A DNA stretch of 64,000 bases from Paraphysoderma sedebokerense (GCA_025602915.1 JAHLJZ010000001.1:890335-954334); one strand, 5' to 3'. Shown: positions 30,890-44,162, counted from the first letter of the stretch. The notes: a model not told the origin generated them from the letters alone. Program-made: numbers and translations.

Positions 30890-32209
30890 TTATACAGTGA
30901 CTTTCAAGCTCTTCCACGCTCCAGCCAAAACGTCAAAATGTTCGGGCTTTCTTACAGCAATGCGAACATATGTAGGCCTGTCGTAGCCATGTACACCTGC
31001 TCGAACAGGAACACCGGCTTTTTTGGCGGCGTCAACGGCAGCATTAGCGACAGCAACAGATTTCATATCAATCCAAACCCACGACAGGAAAGAGTGACCA
31101 TGAAATACCCAACGGGGAATGCCAAGTTGAGCAGACAGATCATCAGAGATTTTGACCAATTTTTCAACAGTTTGCTTTCTCCAAACCGACGTATGCTTCC
31201 ATGTATCTTGAAGATATTTTTCGTCGTTTACAACAGCGGAAAGGAAATGAAGAGCAAGAATGTTGACGCTCCAGGGCACTTGATGTTTTTTCAGGGCAAT
31301 GGTGTGTTCTGGTGTAGGGCAAACAATGGATCCAAGTCGGATACCAGTACATGACCATAACTTAGTCCACGAATGGATTACATAGATCGAGATGTTACGG
31401 GTCTTGTACATGTCTAAGATGAACTCATCTTGAGAAGTAAGGGAATCGTCACGGAATTTCGAAGAATTCCACGGTTGCATCGATTCGTCTGATAGAATAA
31501 AAGAGTTGAATAATGTGAGTAGAAAACTTCAACATTAGACATGTACACCGTCACTCGTACCGACTACCACGACACCATTGTCTTCCACGTTTTCACTTAT
31601 CCATTTCTTGATCTCTTCAATGTTCATATATTCTCCAGTCGGATTATTTGGATTCACAACACATGTCAACGTGGTGCGTTGAGAGGCTTTCGGAGCGAGA
31701 ATTTGATGATTCCCCGCGGATTTAGTAGAGCGTTCGTATTCTTTGTACTAAACGCCAGAAACACTTTAATGAGAACGAATGTTTATGCTACGAATTTGAA
31801 TTGTTGCTTACCTGAACATCCCATGGACCAGGTTTCCAAGTTCCACTGGGTGCTTTCCTAATGACCAAGTCAATCAATTCACTGGCACCATTGCCTAGCA
31901 CCAATCTTTTTTCATTTCTGCGGAACTGCTCCTCTACTGGCCACAAAAATCGAGCGAGGTCAGAACGTGCGGGCTCTTGGTCGGATGGAGGATAATGACA
32001 AATATGTCTAACCTGTCGATTATAAGAATGTTGTCGTTAGATTAACAGCATATTCATACAAAAATTTGATAACTTACAGCCCCCATTACAGCGTCCAAAC
32101 CAGACTTCGGGGTCCCAAAGCAGTTTGTTGTCACGCTGAAATCTTCAACAAAATTTTCGAGAGAGCTCCATTCCTGGCCACCATGGTATTCAGATACTGG
32201 TGCACCCAT
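30890..32209 (-). CDS. PLP-dependent class I/II aminotransferase (HisC/CobD-like)
   Basis: Fold-type I PLP enzyme of about 400 aa from four exons. The expected active-site elements are in order: NPNNPTGEY (Asn that contacts PLP), VVVVDES (Asp bonded to the pyridine nitrogen), SWTKLWSCTGIRLG (Schiff-base Lys after SWT) and YVRIAVRKP (substrate carboxylate Arg). The closest layout is histidinol-phosphate aminotransferase or threonine-phosphate decarboxylase-like proteins, but substrate cannot be read from sequence. The start at 32209 (MGAPVSEYHGG) is preferred; it lies divergent to the Spartan gene with about 195 bp between them. Confidence 0.85.
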
Positions 32210-32403
32210 GATATTATGTACTATTAAATGAAATAAGGTCTGGTAGAAAAGTGGGAAGGGAATGGGAAATGTTTGTTTACTGATTCCTTTGTTGACGCCA
32301 AAATCGCAAACAATCAGTCGTTCATGAATTCGGAGTTGCCATCTTGATTTGTGGTCGTGTTCAATCGGCCCGGCGCTCATCGACAAATGACAAATGATAT
32401 GTT

Positions 32404-33901
32404 ATGACCCCGTCTGGGCATTCACCTTCGCATCCATTAAGTTATAGCTTTCCAAGCGACAAGAACAATGTCTTATGCGAAGCTTCTGCAGAAAAAGCAA
32501 AAGGAATGTCGCAAGGTTTAAGGTATCGTCCTGAATGGAAGGAGAATGAAGAAGAAGATCCATATAGCCTTGATCTCGATTTGGCTAAAAAGCTTCAGGA
32601 AGAAGAGAATGCTATAGCAAGTCGGAGCCAGTTGGATGATGCTATGAGGAGGGAAGATGAAGAGTTGGCTCGAAGGTTGGCAACAGAGGAAGAGATGCAG
32701 TTTTGTATCATGTCAGCATCTTCGTCTTCAACAACCGATTACGCCGAGTTCGATTTACATTCCTTATTCCTTCATTACAACGATTTATACTTTGGAGGGA
32801 AATTATCCGGATGCGGTGCGTCTCTGTCTGTATTCTATCTTCATGTACGAAAATTGCTGATCGTCGCTGTCTTAATCACCCGGCAGAGGTTCGTTGGTCT
32901 TCTAAGATGACTTTGTGTGCTGGACAGTGCCACTATCACCGGGCTTCGGGTTACTGTTCTATTCGTCTCTCAGAGCCTCTCCTGAAGTTTCGACCAACAT
33001 CCGACAGTGTAAATACATTATTGCATGAAATGGTAATGTGGGTTGCCAAACGAAAATGTGACGAAAATGTCTGACTTCGTTCTCATCAATTTCAGATACA
33101 TGCTTTCCTTTTTGTAACCGACGGAAATGACGATCACGATGGTCACGGTCCAAACTTTCAGATGCATATGGCACGAATCAATCAAAAAGCAGGAACAACA
33201 ATTACAATCTATCACAATTTCCACGACGAAGTTGATCATTATCGCACACATATTTGGAAGTGCGACGGCCCATGTTCGAACCGACCGCCCTACTTTGGAA
33301 TTGTTAAAAGATCGATGAATCGGCCCCCTCAGCCTGCGGATTCTTGGTATCAGCGACATGTTGAAACTTGGTAAAAATAGTTAAAAAAATCAATACGGAA
33401 AATGTCCTCAGTGGTTAATTGTGTTTTTATTGTAGTGGCGGTACTTTCACGAAAATAAGTGAACCCAACATGAGTGAAAAAGCGAATATCAAAAAGTCGC
33501 GGAAAAGGAAGTCAGATGAGTTAGATGCCCGCGAGAGTTCAAAACCAAGGCAAAAACCTGAGAAACAGGAAGCGTTCAAGAGTGTAGATATCCGTAAATG
33601 GTTTGGATCGAATAACACTAGAGAATCACGACCGCATGATAAGGGAAAGGAGACAACTCAATGCGAGGAACGCCAAGTCTCTGCTTCTGGTTCCATTGAA
33701 ACGAATGCCGCTGATGCAATGCCGAATCCAAAATTGGAATTAGGAAGGACTGAGGTGGTAATTCTATCTGACTCCGATGAGGAAGATATTGGGAATACAC
33801 CGGGTCTACTATCAAAGGATGACAAGTTTGTGCAATGTCCGGTTTGCTCAGTCCATGTCTTAAGCGAAGAAATAAATTCGCATCTGGACAGATGCCTTTA
33901 A
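32404..33901 (+). CDS. SPRTN: Spartan-type DNA-protein crosslink metalloprotease (SprT family)
   Basis: Four exons (32404-32815, 32887-33032, 33096-33370, 33436-33901) give 432 aa; a start at 32506 is an alternative. The SprT domain opens with FDLHSLFLHYNDLYFGGKL; the catalytic motif HEMIHAF (H184, E185, H188, with H203 in DGHGPNF) is completed by the splice at 33032/33096. A zinc-ribbon follows (WKCDGPCSNRPPYFG ... HVETCGGTFTKI). The C terminus is charged and disordered, with a SUMO-interacting-like stretch (VVILSDSDEED), and ends in a UBZ4 ubiquitin-binding finger (CPVCSVHVLSEEINSHLDRC). This domain order is that of animal SPRTN rather than yeast Wss1. It would degrade proteins crosslinked to DNA during replication. 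Confidence 0.93.
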
Positions 33902-33962
33902 GATAATGTAATATAAAATATACATATATATTGCCATTATTGTTACATAACAATTAAATGGT

Positions 33963-36027
33963 CTAATTAACGCCGAATAATCTAACTAAGACTTTCCTAT
34001 AACCATCCGTTATTGAGTCTTGCTCCGTTTCATACAACGCCATCAATACCCCTGTAGCTAGGCAAAAGTACAGAGGTTCGCCAAACCTCTTCTGCGTCAA
34101 AACAGTACTAATTAGTCGCATCGGTAGACTCTGTGTTTTAGACGGTGAAGGAATATATCTGTATTGAACCAGACATTTATATGCACTTTCGAGTGCACGC
34201 GGCATAACGTACAGTCCTAGTTCAAGTCGACGACCCGGTGGCTCGATTAGAACACACAGGCCAGAAAGCATGCCGTTGATGAAATATCTAAGAAGCATAT
34301 AAATTAGTCAGATTTTTGTCGCCGTAGACGAATTTACAGATGGACTTACATCGGCAACTTGTCTCTACCTAATAAGCGTCTTTGATAACATGTTGATACC
34401 CAGGCAATGGTGACATACAGACTCAAGAACAAAGATGACCTTATAGTGGATTTGATAAACCTCAACAGATATGTGTGCGGCCTAATGAGAGATTGTGAGT
34501 TTGACGGTACTGTGATCCTTCTTTAAAAAAGAGATTGATTACGAACTGTTTGAGCATCTTTTTCCAACTGTACACTAAAATCATAATTGCATTCAATGGG
34601 GCATACAGACCAGCACTTCTTCTCATTGCTTTCCACCAACACTGGAGAACGAATATAACAGGTCAATGACAAAGAATATGACAAAATTAGGCCTGTAAAC
34701 CATACCAGAAGTCCATAACCAGTACAGGACGGAGTTTCCGGGTGTATGAGTGTACAAAGGGCGAATTTGTACTGCTGTGAGCAAAACTTTTGTATCACAT
34801 TTTCATCAATAAGTTTGTCGATGGAAGATTGAGAGCTAGGACGCCGACTCCACAATTCTAATCCTTCTTTGACGAGAACAGCTTGCGGCGTTGAAAGATC
34901 TTCCAGGGGCATCTTCACAGGTACAGGATGCTTCGAGGCCAGCTGTAGAAGTTGACCGGTTCTTTCCATGAAGGGCCGAGTAAATTTTCCCAAATCATCC
35001 CTTCGGCCGGAATGGGTCAGGAGGAATGAATAATATTGAGGGTTCAACGATTCCGGCTCAGCAATGAAAGAATACAGAATTTGAGACGAAGACAACATCA
35101 TGATGATTGTGCCGGCAGATTTGCATAGAAAATTATCCAATTTGTCGCTAAATGAATAATCTTTGAGCCTTTGGAGTGAGGGAAGTGCTCCAAGGTCCTG
35201 CCGTTTTGTCAAAGCATTAGAATCAGTCCCGAAGCCACTGTCTGATCTCAATAATCGCTCTTGTTCTTCTTCCTCTTCCTTATCCTTTTCTTGCAGCCGA
35301 TATTCTCGCCATTTTTTCATCAATGATCTCGTCAGAAATTGACTACAACGGGTGAATGCATATAGAGCTATGGCAGTTCTACGTGAGCTATTCTTATCCA
35401 GTAAAATTGACAGCCCTGCTAAACTGCCAGCGGCGAAAGTGACCAATCGGGTTTTTGGTGTGGAGAGTTTTCGACGGAGGAAACACAAGAGAGCTTTATA
35501 TGAGCTCGTAAAAGTTGCTAAAAATAATGCAAAACTGATAGTGTCTCGGCCTAAGTGTTTTCTTAGAATCGATGGTCTTTTATATCAAGAAAGGTTAATG
35601 CTGCGCAATGAATTAAATAGGCAAGAATGTGGCAATCCATACTTTTTAAGCATTCTCAATGTAAGTACTGCTGGAGCAATCGCAACCAAATATTTTATCC
35701 CATACGAAACTGCAAAGGTTTTGAAGAATCCTCGCAGACAATTCTGGGAGCAATTGCCTCTATGCTTGCAAAAGGCTTTTGGAAACGCCTGATCCCGGCC
35801 TAATTTTTGGAGATTCTGACTGTAATTGGAATGAGAATTAGAGAATCTGAAGTGCCAATGGGTAAACAGAAAGCATACCTTGACAATTTCCTCAAGTTTT
35901 CATGAAGAGAACGGAGGCTCTTGATAACTCTTTCCGTTTCCTCATCTGTTAACACAACAGATATCAGGCCAGTAACGAACCCGATAGCGTCCGACGTAAA
36001 AGACTGAATGAGCTTCGGGTCAGTCAT
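33963..36027 (-). CDS. TMEM135-like membrane protein
   Basis: Multi-exon gene. Landmarks follow TMEM135: a cysteine-rich segment CKHRGNCSQNCLRGFFKTFA, then a hydrophobic region VAIAPAVLTL, FTSSYKALLCFLRR, FAAGSLAGLSILLDKNSS and TAIALYAFTRCSQFLTR, which are repeated-module hallmarks of this family. Further cysteine/hydrophobic modules lie in the C-terminal part (CTLIHPETPSCTGYG; ALESAYKCLVQYRYIP ... EPLYFCLATGVLMALYE). TMEM135 proteins act in peroxisomal and mitochondrial dynamics and lipid metabolism in animals. A basic/acidic linker (KDKEEEEEQERLL) splits the halves. It is divergent from the USP gene. Confidence 0.82.
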
Positions 36028-36510
36028 AGTACGGATATGATGGGAAGTGAAGGGGTGTTGATGAGTAGTAGGATTTTGTTTCTTCAGGAAGGCAGCGTAT
36101 CATTTTGATCTATCGCCCGACCCATCCCGGACGGCACGCCTCCGCTCGTGTAACTGGCTTTGAATGAAGAATTCACACTGCTTTTGCTACGTAAAGCCAC
36201 ATCAGCGTGATGATGCCGAACATATCAATTTTCAAACACATACTGCCTTTTGGATACAGTGGAAGAAGCGACACAGGAGTTGAATTCTTTTATTATCTGT
36301 GCCATCAAGTCTAAATGAAGCATGACTCGCAGGATTCGCATCGGCAACAAACTGGAAAAAGGCCGGACCGAATCCAGTTTAAGTTGATGTTACAACGTGC
36401 ACGTGACTTTATCTAAACAACAAATTTACTCCGTCGCGACGCAAACTCATAGCTGGGGCTGTAGGTTTGTGCACTTTACCCCTCGGCATTTGCAAGTTCC
36501 TCCTTCCATC
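36028..36510. promoter_or_regulatory. Divergent promoter region between TMEM135-like and USP genes
   Basis: About 480 bp without a supported gene. An open frame runs in phase with the USP start from 36397, but the first good start is 36511 (MAPTITLANVF). No RNA gene or repeat seen. Confidence 0.4.
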
Positions 36511-39178
36511 ATGGCACCCACAATTACACTGGCTAATGTATTCAACACAACTTTGGAGACTGCTGCCCTAGGAAGGGGACCTTCCGTCCAGGATTTTCGC
36601 ATCAAATTTATAAAGTCTCATAAATACTCAACCAAATTTCAAAATAAACCGACTGCGAGCGATGACTCAAGTAAAAAACCGCTGGCTAAGGACGGGGAAA
36701 CTAATTGCTTTGAGATATATCCAAGAAAGAAAGTTCAATTAAAGTGGAGACAGATAAATTCAGTTGGACCGGGATTGCAGAATAGTGGCCAGACTTGCTA
36801 CCTGAATAGTGTTCTACAGAATCTTATATATTGCGCTCCGCTTGCTAATTATAGTCAGACAGACCATCACACCTCGATGTGTAAGCCGTGATTAGTTTTA
36901 TTACGGTGTCTTTACAGTACCGCTAACTATTCATCTAGGTCGAATACCTGACTGTCTTCTGTGTCAATTTCAGAAATTCTCTCAGCAATGCTTGAAGAGC
37001 AAGCAACGAGTCACTTATCCGACATTTCTCATTAAAAGACTAAAAGGTTGCACTCAACAATTCTAGTCGCACGAATTATGTTTCCAAATCTAACTTTGTT
37101 TCTGGTCACGCTTCAGAAATTGGTAATTTCAGTCGAAATCGACAAGAAGATGCACATGAATTCAAAACACGACTTCTTCATAAATTGCATGATTGCTGTT
37201 TAAAGCTGGTCGATCGGTATGATTTGGATTTTGAGTCATCGAGTTTGCATACATTCTTACCGGGAACGATAGAGCCACAGCCAAGGATTACGAGTACACG
37301 ACGCCAATATATCAGATTTTTGGTGGTGTCGAAGAAAGCATTATTAAATGCAGTCAATGTGGACACGTTTCGGCTTCAGAATTCCCTTTCATGGATGTTT
37401 GTGTGGACATTGTATCTGGTGTCGACAGTCTCCAAACTGGTTTAAAGAATTATACGAAAACAGGAATATTGCGAGGCAGCAGCAGCTATCGATGTGAAAA
37501 GTGCGTGTTCAATTAGTTCTGCTTTGCCTAACTCTTATATTGATATGGCGCCTTCTAGATGTAAGAAACTCGTCACAGCAGAACGGTCTGTGGGCTTCAA
37601 AGAGGGTCCAGCTGTCCTTACTGTGGTATTCAAGCGCTTCGAATTTTTTGGCCGAGGGAAAAAGATCTCAAAGAAGATAAATTTCCCTCCCAGTTTTGAT
37701 CTTGGATCTGTCAATGCAAAGACACAGGTGGGAAGCGTGATGTTAAAAACCATTCCGAAATTCACATTTCTGACAATTTCTTTTAGCCGTATCGGCCGAT
37801 GAAATATTCTCTCACTGGGGTCGTAGTTCATGATGGACGCTCATGTTTCTCGGGGCACTATCGAGCATTCATAAAAAATTCGAATGGAACCTGGTATTCT
37901 ATGAACGATACGATGATTCAACAAGTGTCATTAAGTACTGTGCTGAAGCAAGAAGCCTACATGCTTTTCTATACCCGCGACGAGGACATACCGTTTACTG
38001 TAAGTATCTTCTTCTACTACACCCAGGACTTGTTTCCAGCTGTCAGTCCTAATTTATTCTGGCTGATAATTTTGTCTTCGCGGAATAGGCTGCTGTGCTC
38101 CCTACCCCTGATGTGTCACCACGAAGTTCTCCAGTTATTCAACCTCAACAGACACCCTTCGTGAAACCATTGCTTCCCAATCCGTCATCGATAATACCAT
38201 ATACATACGCTGAGCAGTCTAAAATTAATGTTATGAAATCGTCAGCGAATAGCAAGCAAGCTCAAGCTGAGGATGTCGGTGTCACCTTAAATCGCGACCT
38301 AGTGAAGATTGAGAAGAAAAAAGACAAGAAGAAATCAAAAAAGAAGAAAATGAACTCAGAGAAAAGAAAAGAACTGCTTACGACGACTGAGAAAATTTTG
38401 AGTGGCAAGATGACAATTGGTGCCGCAAATTCAAACTCTTTTGATACATCTTCCAATAAGGGTGAATCTGATGGGCCGAAACATGTCGATAACCGGAAAC
38501 CACCGAAATTATCAAACGATAATGCTTCGTCAAGTCATCAACCACTGCCACAAATTTCTGCTCCCAAAGAATTACCCAATTCTCGTAATCAGAGTGCGGT
38601 CAACAGCAGCCAATCTACTCCCTCCTCTTCCTTCAATCAACCAATCTCACAGAATACAACTGTCACTGACGAATTAACTACGAAGAAATCGAAAAAGAAT
38701 AAACGTAAACGCAAGAGTCTTTCTTGGACTGTAAAAGATGCAGAATCGAACGGTACTGCTACCCAAGTTGAAGAAACGGAAATGGTTGAGCGATCTCAAC
38801 CTGTAAAGCGCACCAAATTAGGAGAATCGCTGTCACAGAAAGCGATCGTAGTGCATATGAATGATTCTTTTGATCGAAAGAAAGAAAAGTTTAATCAATT
38901 AGTCCAGTTGGAACAAGAAATTATACCATTGCGGGAAACTCAGCCGACGCCAGAATATCCATTCAATGGTCCTTCACGTAAGTTGATTGCGTCCTTTATC
39001 CAGAATCATCCATTGATATCTAATTTGTCATCTCTTTGTAGTGCACCAGAAGCGACCGAGGAAAGATGATTTGGAATATGATCGTGGTAAATCAAAGAAG
39101 GTAAAAGTCGGTGGTCGCGGATCGTTGAATTTGCGCCAAAAACTTGACATGGTGTATAAAACGCAGAGGAGATCTTGA
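36511..39178 (+). CDS. Ubiquitin-specific protease, USP36/Ubp10 type
   Basis: Cysteine protease that removes ubiquitin. The Cys box is GLQNSGQTCYLNSVLQNL; QEDAHEF follows in the next exon after splicing; the finger has CSQCGHVS and YRCEKC pairs; TVVFKRFEFFG, YSLTGVVVHDGRSC and SGHYRAFIKN (catalytic His) and WYSMND complete the fold. After the domain comes a Ser/Lys-rich disordered tail (about 38100-39178) with several nuclear or nucleolar localisation stretches (KKKDKKKSKKKK) and a conserved-looking end GGRGSLNLRQKLDMVYK. This tail is typical of nucleolar USP36/Ubp10. An apparent frame change near 37270 is resolved by an intron with donor GTATGA. About six introns. Confidence 0.9.
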
Positions 39179-39360
39179 GCAACATCTGGTTGATTGTATA
39201 GAATTTTTGAAAACTTGTAAATTCCTGAAAGTGTTTTGTGCATACTCATGCCTACGTTAATCTTTACTTCCTATGTGTGGATATATCATATTGAGATGTA
39301 TTGTGACAGCTAAAATATATATAACAATAGTCTTATTTACTGTGCAAAATTACACACATC

Positions 39361-41578
39361 TTATATTCCGTGAGTTATTTCTTGCTCCCTTGCCCTCGGA
39401 AAGTGAGCTAAGTAAGATGAGTCTAACCTATCACCGTACATGCGGTGATGGTGAGACGTGTTTCTACCCATAATTTCCGACCGATCGGCGTAATCCGTGG
39501 AACTGTCCCACGTCTCGCTGTTCTTAGGGTACGGCTTGTTCCAGCGCATAGGTGGGGGTTCTATCTGCGGAGTGGGCTGTGAAGAAACAGAGTCGACACC
39601 TAGACGGGGAACATTCGAAATCGTGGATATAGGGGGTAGAGAATGACCTTGTCCTGAGGTTGCAGTATAGTTCCTCGGTCCGACTGGAGGCAGTTTATAA
39701 TGATTGCCTCCGATGGATAGAGTTTGCAATTTGGAATAGTTGAAACGAGTCTGCTGATTGTCTGGGGAGGGGCCAAATGTCGGAAGAATTTCTAATATTC
39801 TTTTCAATCGTGATATCAAGTTAAAAATCTCCGTTGAACGGGACCACTCGAGTTTGGTGATAGAGTGTAAGGAAGACACAGTCATTTGAATCCAATGCAC
39901 TGGGGAGAATGGGATCAAGCGAAGTTTCTCTGTTTGTGATTCGTATAAGGTTATCAATTCATTCACCGACCATAGCAAAGCTTCAATGTACTTCTGCTCC
40001 GCTGAATGAGGAACAGAATGAGTAGGAATAATTGCTGTTTGAAACAAGACGATGGCTGCGTGGTGATACGTGGTGAGGAGAAATAGATGAAATTGGTCGG
40101 TTGTTGTTGACGAGCGAACGTAATTTTGCAGCCATTTGGAAAGTACTGACTGCAAATCTGGCAACTGCTGATAAATTTCTACTCTTCGTCTGGGAGAATT
40201 TGCGATGTGTATTATTCGCCCATAAATCGCGAATAAGTCGTAAAAATGCAGCATCTTCTGCCTGTCTGCGTTATAAATGTTCGCTTGATGAAAATCAAGA
40301 TCATAATCAGAGTCATGAGTGGCTGCCAATCTTCCATAACAACCGGCAATAAATCGATCAAAATTCTGACATCCCATCCAAGTCAGACCACCATTGCGAA
40401 TATTGATGTCTTGCGGCAAATCAAGAGCTAGTAAAACCGGAAGAAGATGAACATTTTGAATATAAAAACGCGTATGGCGGAATTCAATCGGCATTTACTT
40501 ACCTCGCGCCATCCTTAACGCTATACCTGACGTCATCCATGACGACGGTAAGTTTTCTGAATTAAAAACCGAAATCAAAAGGGAGGCTTGAACCATTTCC
40601 AAACTGGTTGGCCATTGTTCACAAAGGGATGAGAAGAGACACTTTGCCTGATTATGGAACAATTCTGTCGTGTACGTACAAATGCGGGAGAAAGATCGTG
40701 AGTACAATCGATCAATGGCTCGGCCAGGGGAAAAAATAAATATATACCTGTCGAATGCTTGGAGCTTTTTCCAACCCTTTCAGCTATTAAGGAAGACAGC
40801 GCCAACAATGAGTACAACAGTAGGAGAACTTTTTTGGGTGGTTGTGCCGTCCGTCGAAATCTTTTCATGGGAGGTAAGCAAAAAGTAACAATATTCAACC
40901 ATGATAGATAAGACGATATACTTACTCCTCTAGTGTGATTTGATCGATTATAGGCAAAAATTCCCATAGATTCTCAAAGAAAAATGAGAACAGGGGTTGA
41001 GTTGTTTCCTGCCGAGGCATCTCTCTAATGGCTTCCCAATAAACAGCGTCCGGCATTGACTCAGACAAGCGTGTAGATGCAATGTCATGATCAAGACCAA
41101 AATTAGACTTAAACGTAACACTATACATCGATGAATTGCCGCTAGAACTTAGGTGTCGCACGTAGTTCACGTTTTTTGGAGCTGTTTTTGGTCCGCGTTT
41201 TTGCGGTTGTTCGTATATGCATTCAGCTCCGATTTGTGAACAGGTCCTACAGGGCATTGAATTGTCACATTTGGTCTTTCTCTTCCTGTTAGGAGAATGT
41301 GAGTGAGTGAGTAACAGCCAGAAAGACGGTTGGCTGGGGGATGGAGCAAGAGGAAGACAGTTTACTTACCGACAAGTGATACAGGCCCGAGACACTCTTA
41401 ATACCTTCGGCCTCTCGTCAGATACCGTGATATCATCAACTTTGGAATACTGTACTTCATATGGAGAAGTTCTCTGCATTTTCTGTTTTGTCTCTCCAAA
41501 TATTTGGGTTCTCACGTCAGCAGTGTTTTGCTTTCCACCTTTTACTGCCTGCGAGAGACCAGATACCGCACTAGACAT
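39361..41578 (-). CDS. Zn2Cys6 fungal transcription factor
   Basis: Fungus-specific regulator. The binuclear cluster is split by an intron: RACITCR at the end of exon 1 and KRKTKCDNSMPCRTC with SQIGAEC in exon 2, giving six Cys in the usual spacing, followed by a linker (QPQKRGPKTAPKN). The remaining about 600 residues are helical with a fungal_trans-like middle domain (FFFENLWEFLPIIDQITLEE; FYIQNVHLLPVLLALD) and a Pro/Ser-rich C terminus. The start at 41578 gives a Gln/Lys-rich N-terminal extension of about 65 residues. The regulon cannot be inferred. Confidence 0.87.
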
Positions 41579-42468
41579 GTCCGCGGTGGTTATACTTGTA
41601 GCTCCGTTAGCGAAATTGAGTTTTGCGTATAAATTAAGGCTTAGTGATATAGTTTGAACAGTTCGAACCTCGGAGAATATGAAGGCAGACCGAGACTCGG
41701 ATAATTTTTTGATGGGAGAAAGCTCGTGAGTTTTTATAATCGATCAATGTCATAGGCATCATAATTCGCGCGGTCAGGAAATCCTCGGGACGACGGGAAG
41801 GGGTTTTGAGGACCCGCACTGACAAAGGTGGCCAAGCCGCCAACTCAGGGAATGAGGGAAACGTCATGATTCATGAGACATGAAGGATTGCTCAATGCTC
41901 CCACAAGAGACGAAATGCAAACAAGTAACATCGCAGTGCGGAGTGCAGACTGCACTCAGCAGTCAGCACTGTGCAGCAACGCTGAGGGTACAAAATACAA
42001 ATAATGCAAGTCGTCCGTGAAGTATATAATCCATTTCCTTTTGAATTTTGTCCGAAAAACTAATTTGCTGGGGGGATGACAAAACGAATCTTATCTTTAA
42101 TTCCTTTGACTGAATATCGCTTGACCCTCCATTCCAGAACGGTCCACCAAAGCTTAAAATAAAATTACTCCTTCACCACTCCTTCATCTTGACGGCTCAA
42201 GACCGGCTCAAGAAGAGCGATCGAGAAGTGATCGAGGAAGACTACCTAAAAATAACGAATGGGCGCAGGCCGCAGGTAGCTTTATATTTGAATTCAATCC
42301 CGTGTCCTCCAGACACTTGGTGCCAGTCCTTTATACCTTTACACACAGACGTGTCGACACAACTTTTCGTTGTGAATTAGGGGAGATTATTACATGAAAG
42401 TGGTGTTCACTTGCCAAGAACAAATTATATTTATACATCCACGCAAAGTACAAGTAACGCTTTGAAAT
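41579..42468. other. Intergenic region with short palindrome
   Basis: About 890 bp upstream of the Zn2Cys6 gene and downstream of iPGM. At 41942-41956 is a perfect 7-bp inverted repeat with one central base (AGTGCAG A CTGCACT) in a run of GCAC/CAGT words. It could be a protein-binding site for the divergent regulator. No coding exon or RNA gene supported. Confidence 0.4.
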
Positions 42469-44162
42469 CTACTTTTTCAACAAACTTTTACCAGTCATCT
42501 CATCAGGAATTGGTAGTCCCATTAATTCTAAGATTGTTGGCGCAACATCACACAAAGCACCTACTGTATCATTGCTTCCAACAGAAAACTGAGCGTTCTT
42601 AGAGGTCATTACAAACGGCACTCGAGCAGTAGTATGAGCAGTGTGGGGTTCACCAGTTTCACTAATCATTTTCTCAGCGTTTCCGTGATCAGCTGTAACA
42701 AACAACGTGTAGCCATTTTTCTTACAGCTTTCATAAATAATACCGATAGCTTCGTCCGTTGCCTCAACACCTTTAATAGCAGCGTCATATACGCCAGTAT
42801 GCCCAACCATGTCTGGCGGTGCAAAATTACACATAACAAATGGATATTTCTTTGTAGCAACAGATTCGGCGACAGCTTTGCCAACCTCAATGGCACTCAT
42901 TTCAGGTTTGAGATCGTATGTGGCAACTTTCGGAGAGGGTATCATCGATCTATCCTCCAAGTCAAATTGGGCTTCAGTTCCGCCATTGAAGAAGAACGTA
43001 ACATGGGCATATTTCTCAGTTTCGGCCAAGTGATGTTGAGGGACCTTGAGCTTGCCGAGCCATTCCGCCATAACGTTATCCATGACTTGAGGAGGGAAAG
43101 CGGTTTCGAAAGGGTAATCAGCTTTGTATCGTGTCATTGTGGAAATAGAGATGTTGTCTGGAATGGGCGAAGTGTAAGGAGTGGGTTTGACACCGAGTGC
43201 GGCAGTGATTTGACGCATTCGGTCCGAACGGAAGTTTATGAAAAATAGGGTATCGCCATCTCGAATCACAGAATTAGGGTTTACGATGATAGGTTTCAGA
43301 AATTCATCTGTCTCTCCCTGAGCGTATCTGTTTTCAACCGTTTGAATCACATTTTCAACGGACGTGGGTTCTCCTTTGCCGTGAAGAAGACCATCAAGTG
43401 CCAAAGATATGCGCTCCCATCTCTTATCTCTGTCCATAGCATAGTAACGACCGGTAATTGTCCCGAGTGTACCGTAATCTCCATTATCTTTTTTAATAAA
43501 ATCAGTCAAGCGCTGCAAATAAGTCGTAGCGGACTTTGGTGCGGTGTCGCGACCGTCACCGAAGAAATGAATAAACGTTTCTGGGACACCATGTCGACGA
43601 GCGGTTCGAAGCAAAGCATGAAGATGGTCTTGATGGGAATGTACACCGCCGTCAGACACCTATGCCCGATTGAGTTAGAAGCCGTTTAGTAGAGAAATGC
43701 TACTAATATACACCTACCAGACCCAACAAGTGGAATCGACCGTTTCCGTTTTTTGCTCTGTCCATGGCCTTCTTAATAGTTGGAAGCTCGCCAAATTTGT
43801 CATTTTTCATAGTCAAGTCAATCCTGACAATATCTTGATACACAACTCTTCCGGCCCCGATATTCAAGTGGCCAACCTCCGAGTTACCCATCAAACCTTC
43901 AGGAAGGCCAACAGCCAAACCATGAGCTTCAAGAGTTGTATAAGGGTAGGATTTCTCTAAATTTGTCATGACGGGAGTTTTTGCATTTCTGATGGCATCA
44001 CCGGTTGAATCGGGATTAGGGGAAACACCCCAGCCGTCGATAACTGCGGACGAGCAAGATCAATTATAAAACGGTCAGTTCTGTAGCTCAAACGACACCG
44101 AAACGAAGAGACGGATAGCAAAACGCACCAACGAGACAAACGTTCTGTTTTGAAGAGGCCAT
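42469..44162 (-). CDS. gpmI: Cofactor-independent phosphoglycerate mutase
   Basis: Glycolytic enzyme that interconverts 3- and 2-phosphoglycerate, using two Mn2+ ions and a phosphoserine. Three or more exons, about 520 aa. Start MASSKQNVCLV joins to VIDGWGVSPNPDSTGDA; the nucleophile lies in LMGNSEVGHLNIGAGR (Ser). SDGGVHSHQDHLHAL, FFGDGRDT, TGRYYAMDRDKRWERI, INFRSDRMRQI, VMCNFAPPDMVGHTG and FVTADHGNAE are the metal and substrate sites. All catalytic landmarks are present, so it is probably functional. Divergent from the CCDC97-like gene by about 200 bp. Confidence 0.96.

Noticed and set aside
37200-37330. Apparent frameshift in the USP gene
   Set aside because: An intron with donor GTATGA and acceptor GATAG restores the frame into the conserved TTPIYQIFGG.
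41655-41680. GTTCGAACCTC, resembling a tRNA T-loop / B box
   Set aside because: Flanking bases do not form a T stem on either strand and no acceptor or A box is in place.
42634-43248. 204-codon plus-strand open frame
   Set aside because: Antisense to iPGM, whose catalytic motifs clearly show the real strand.
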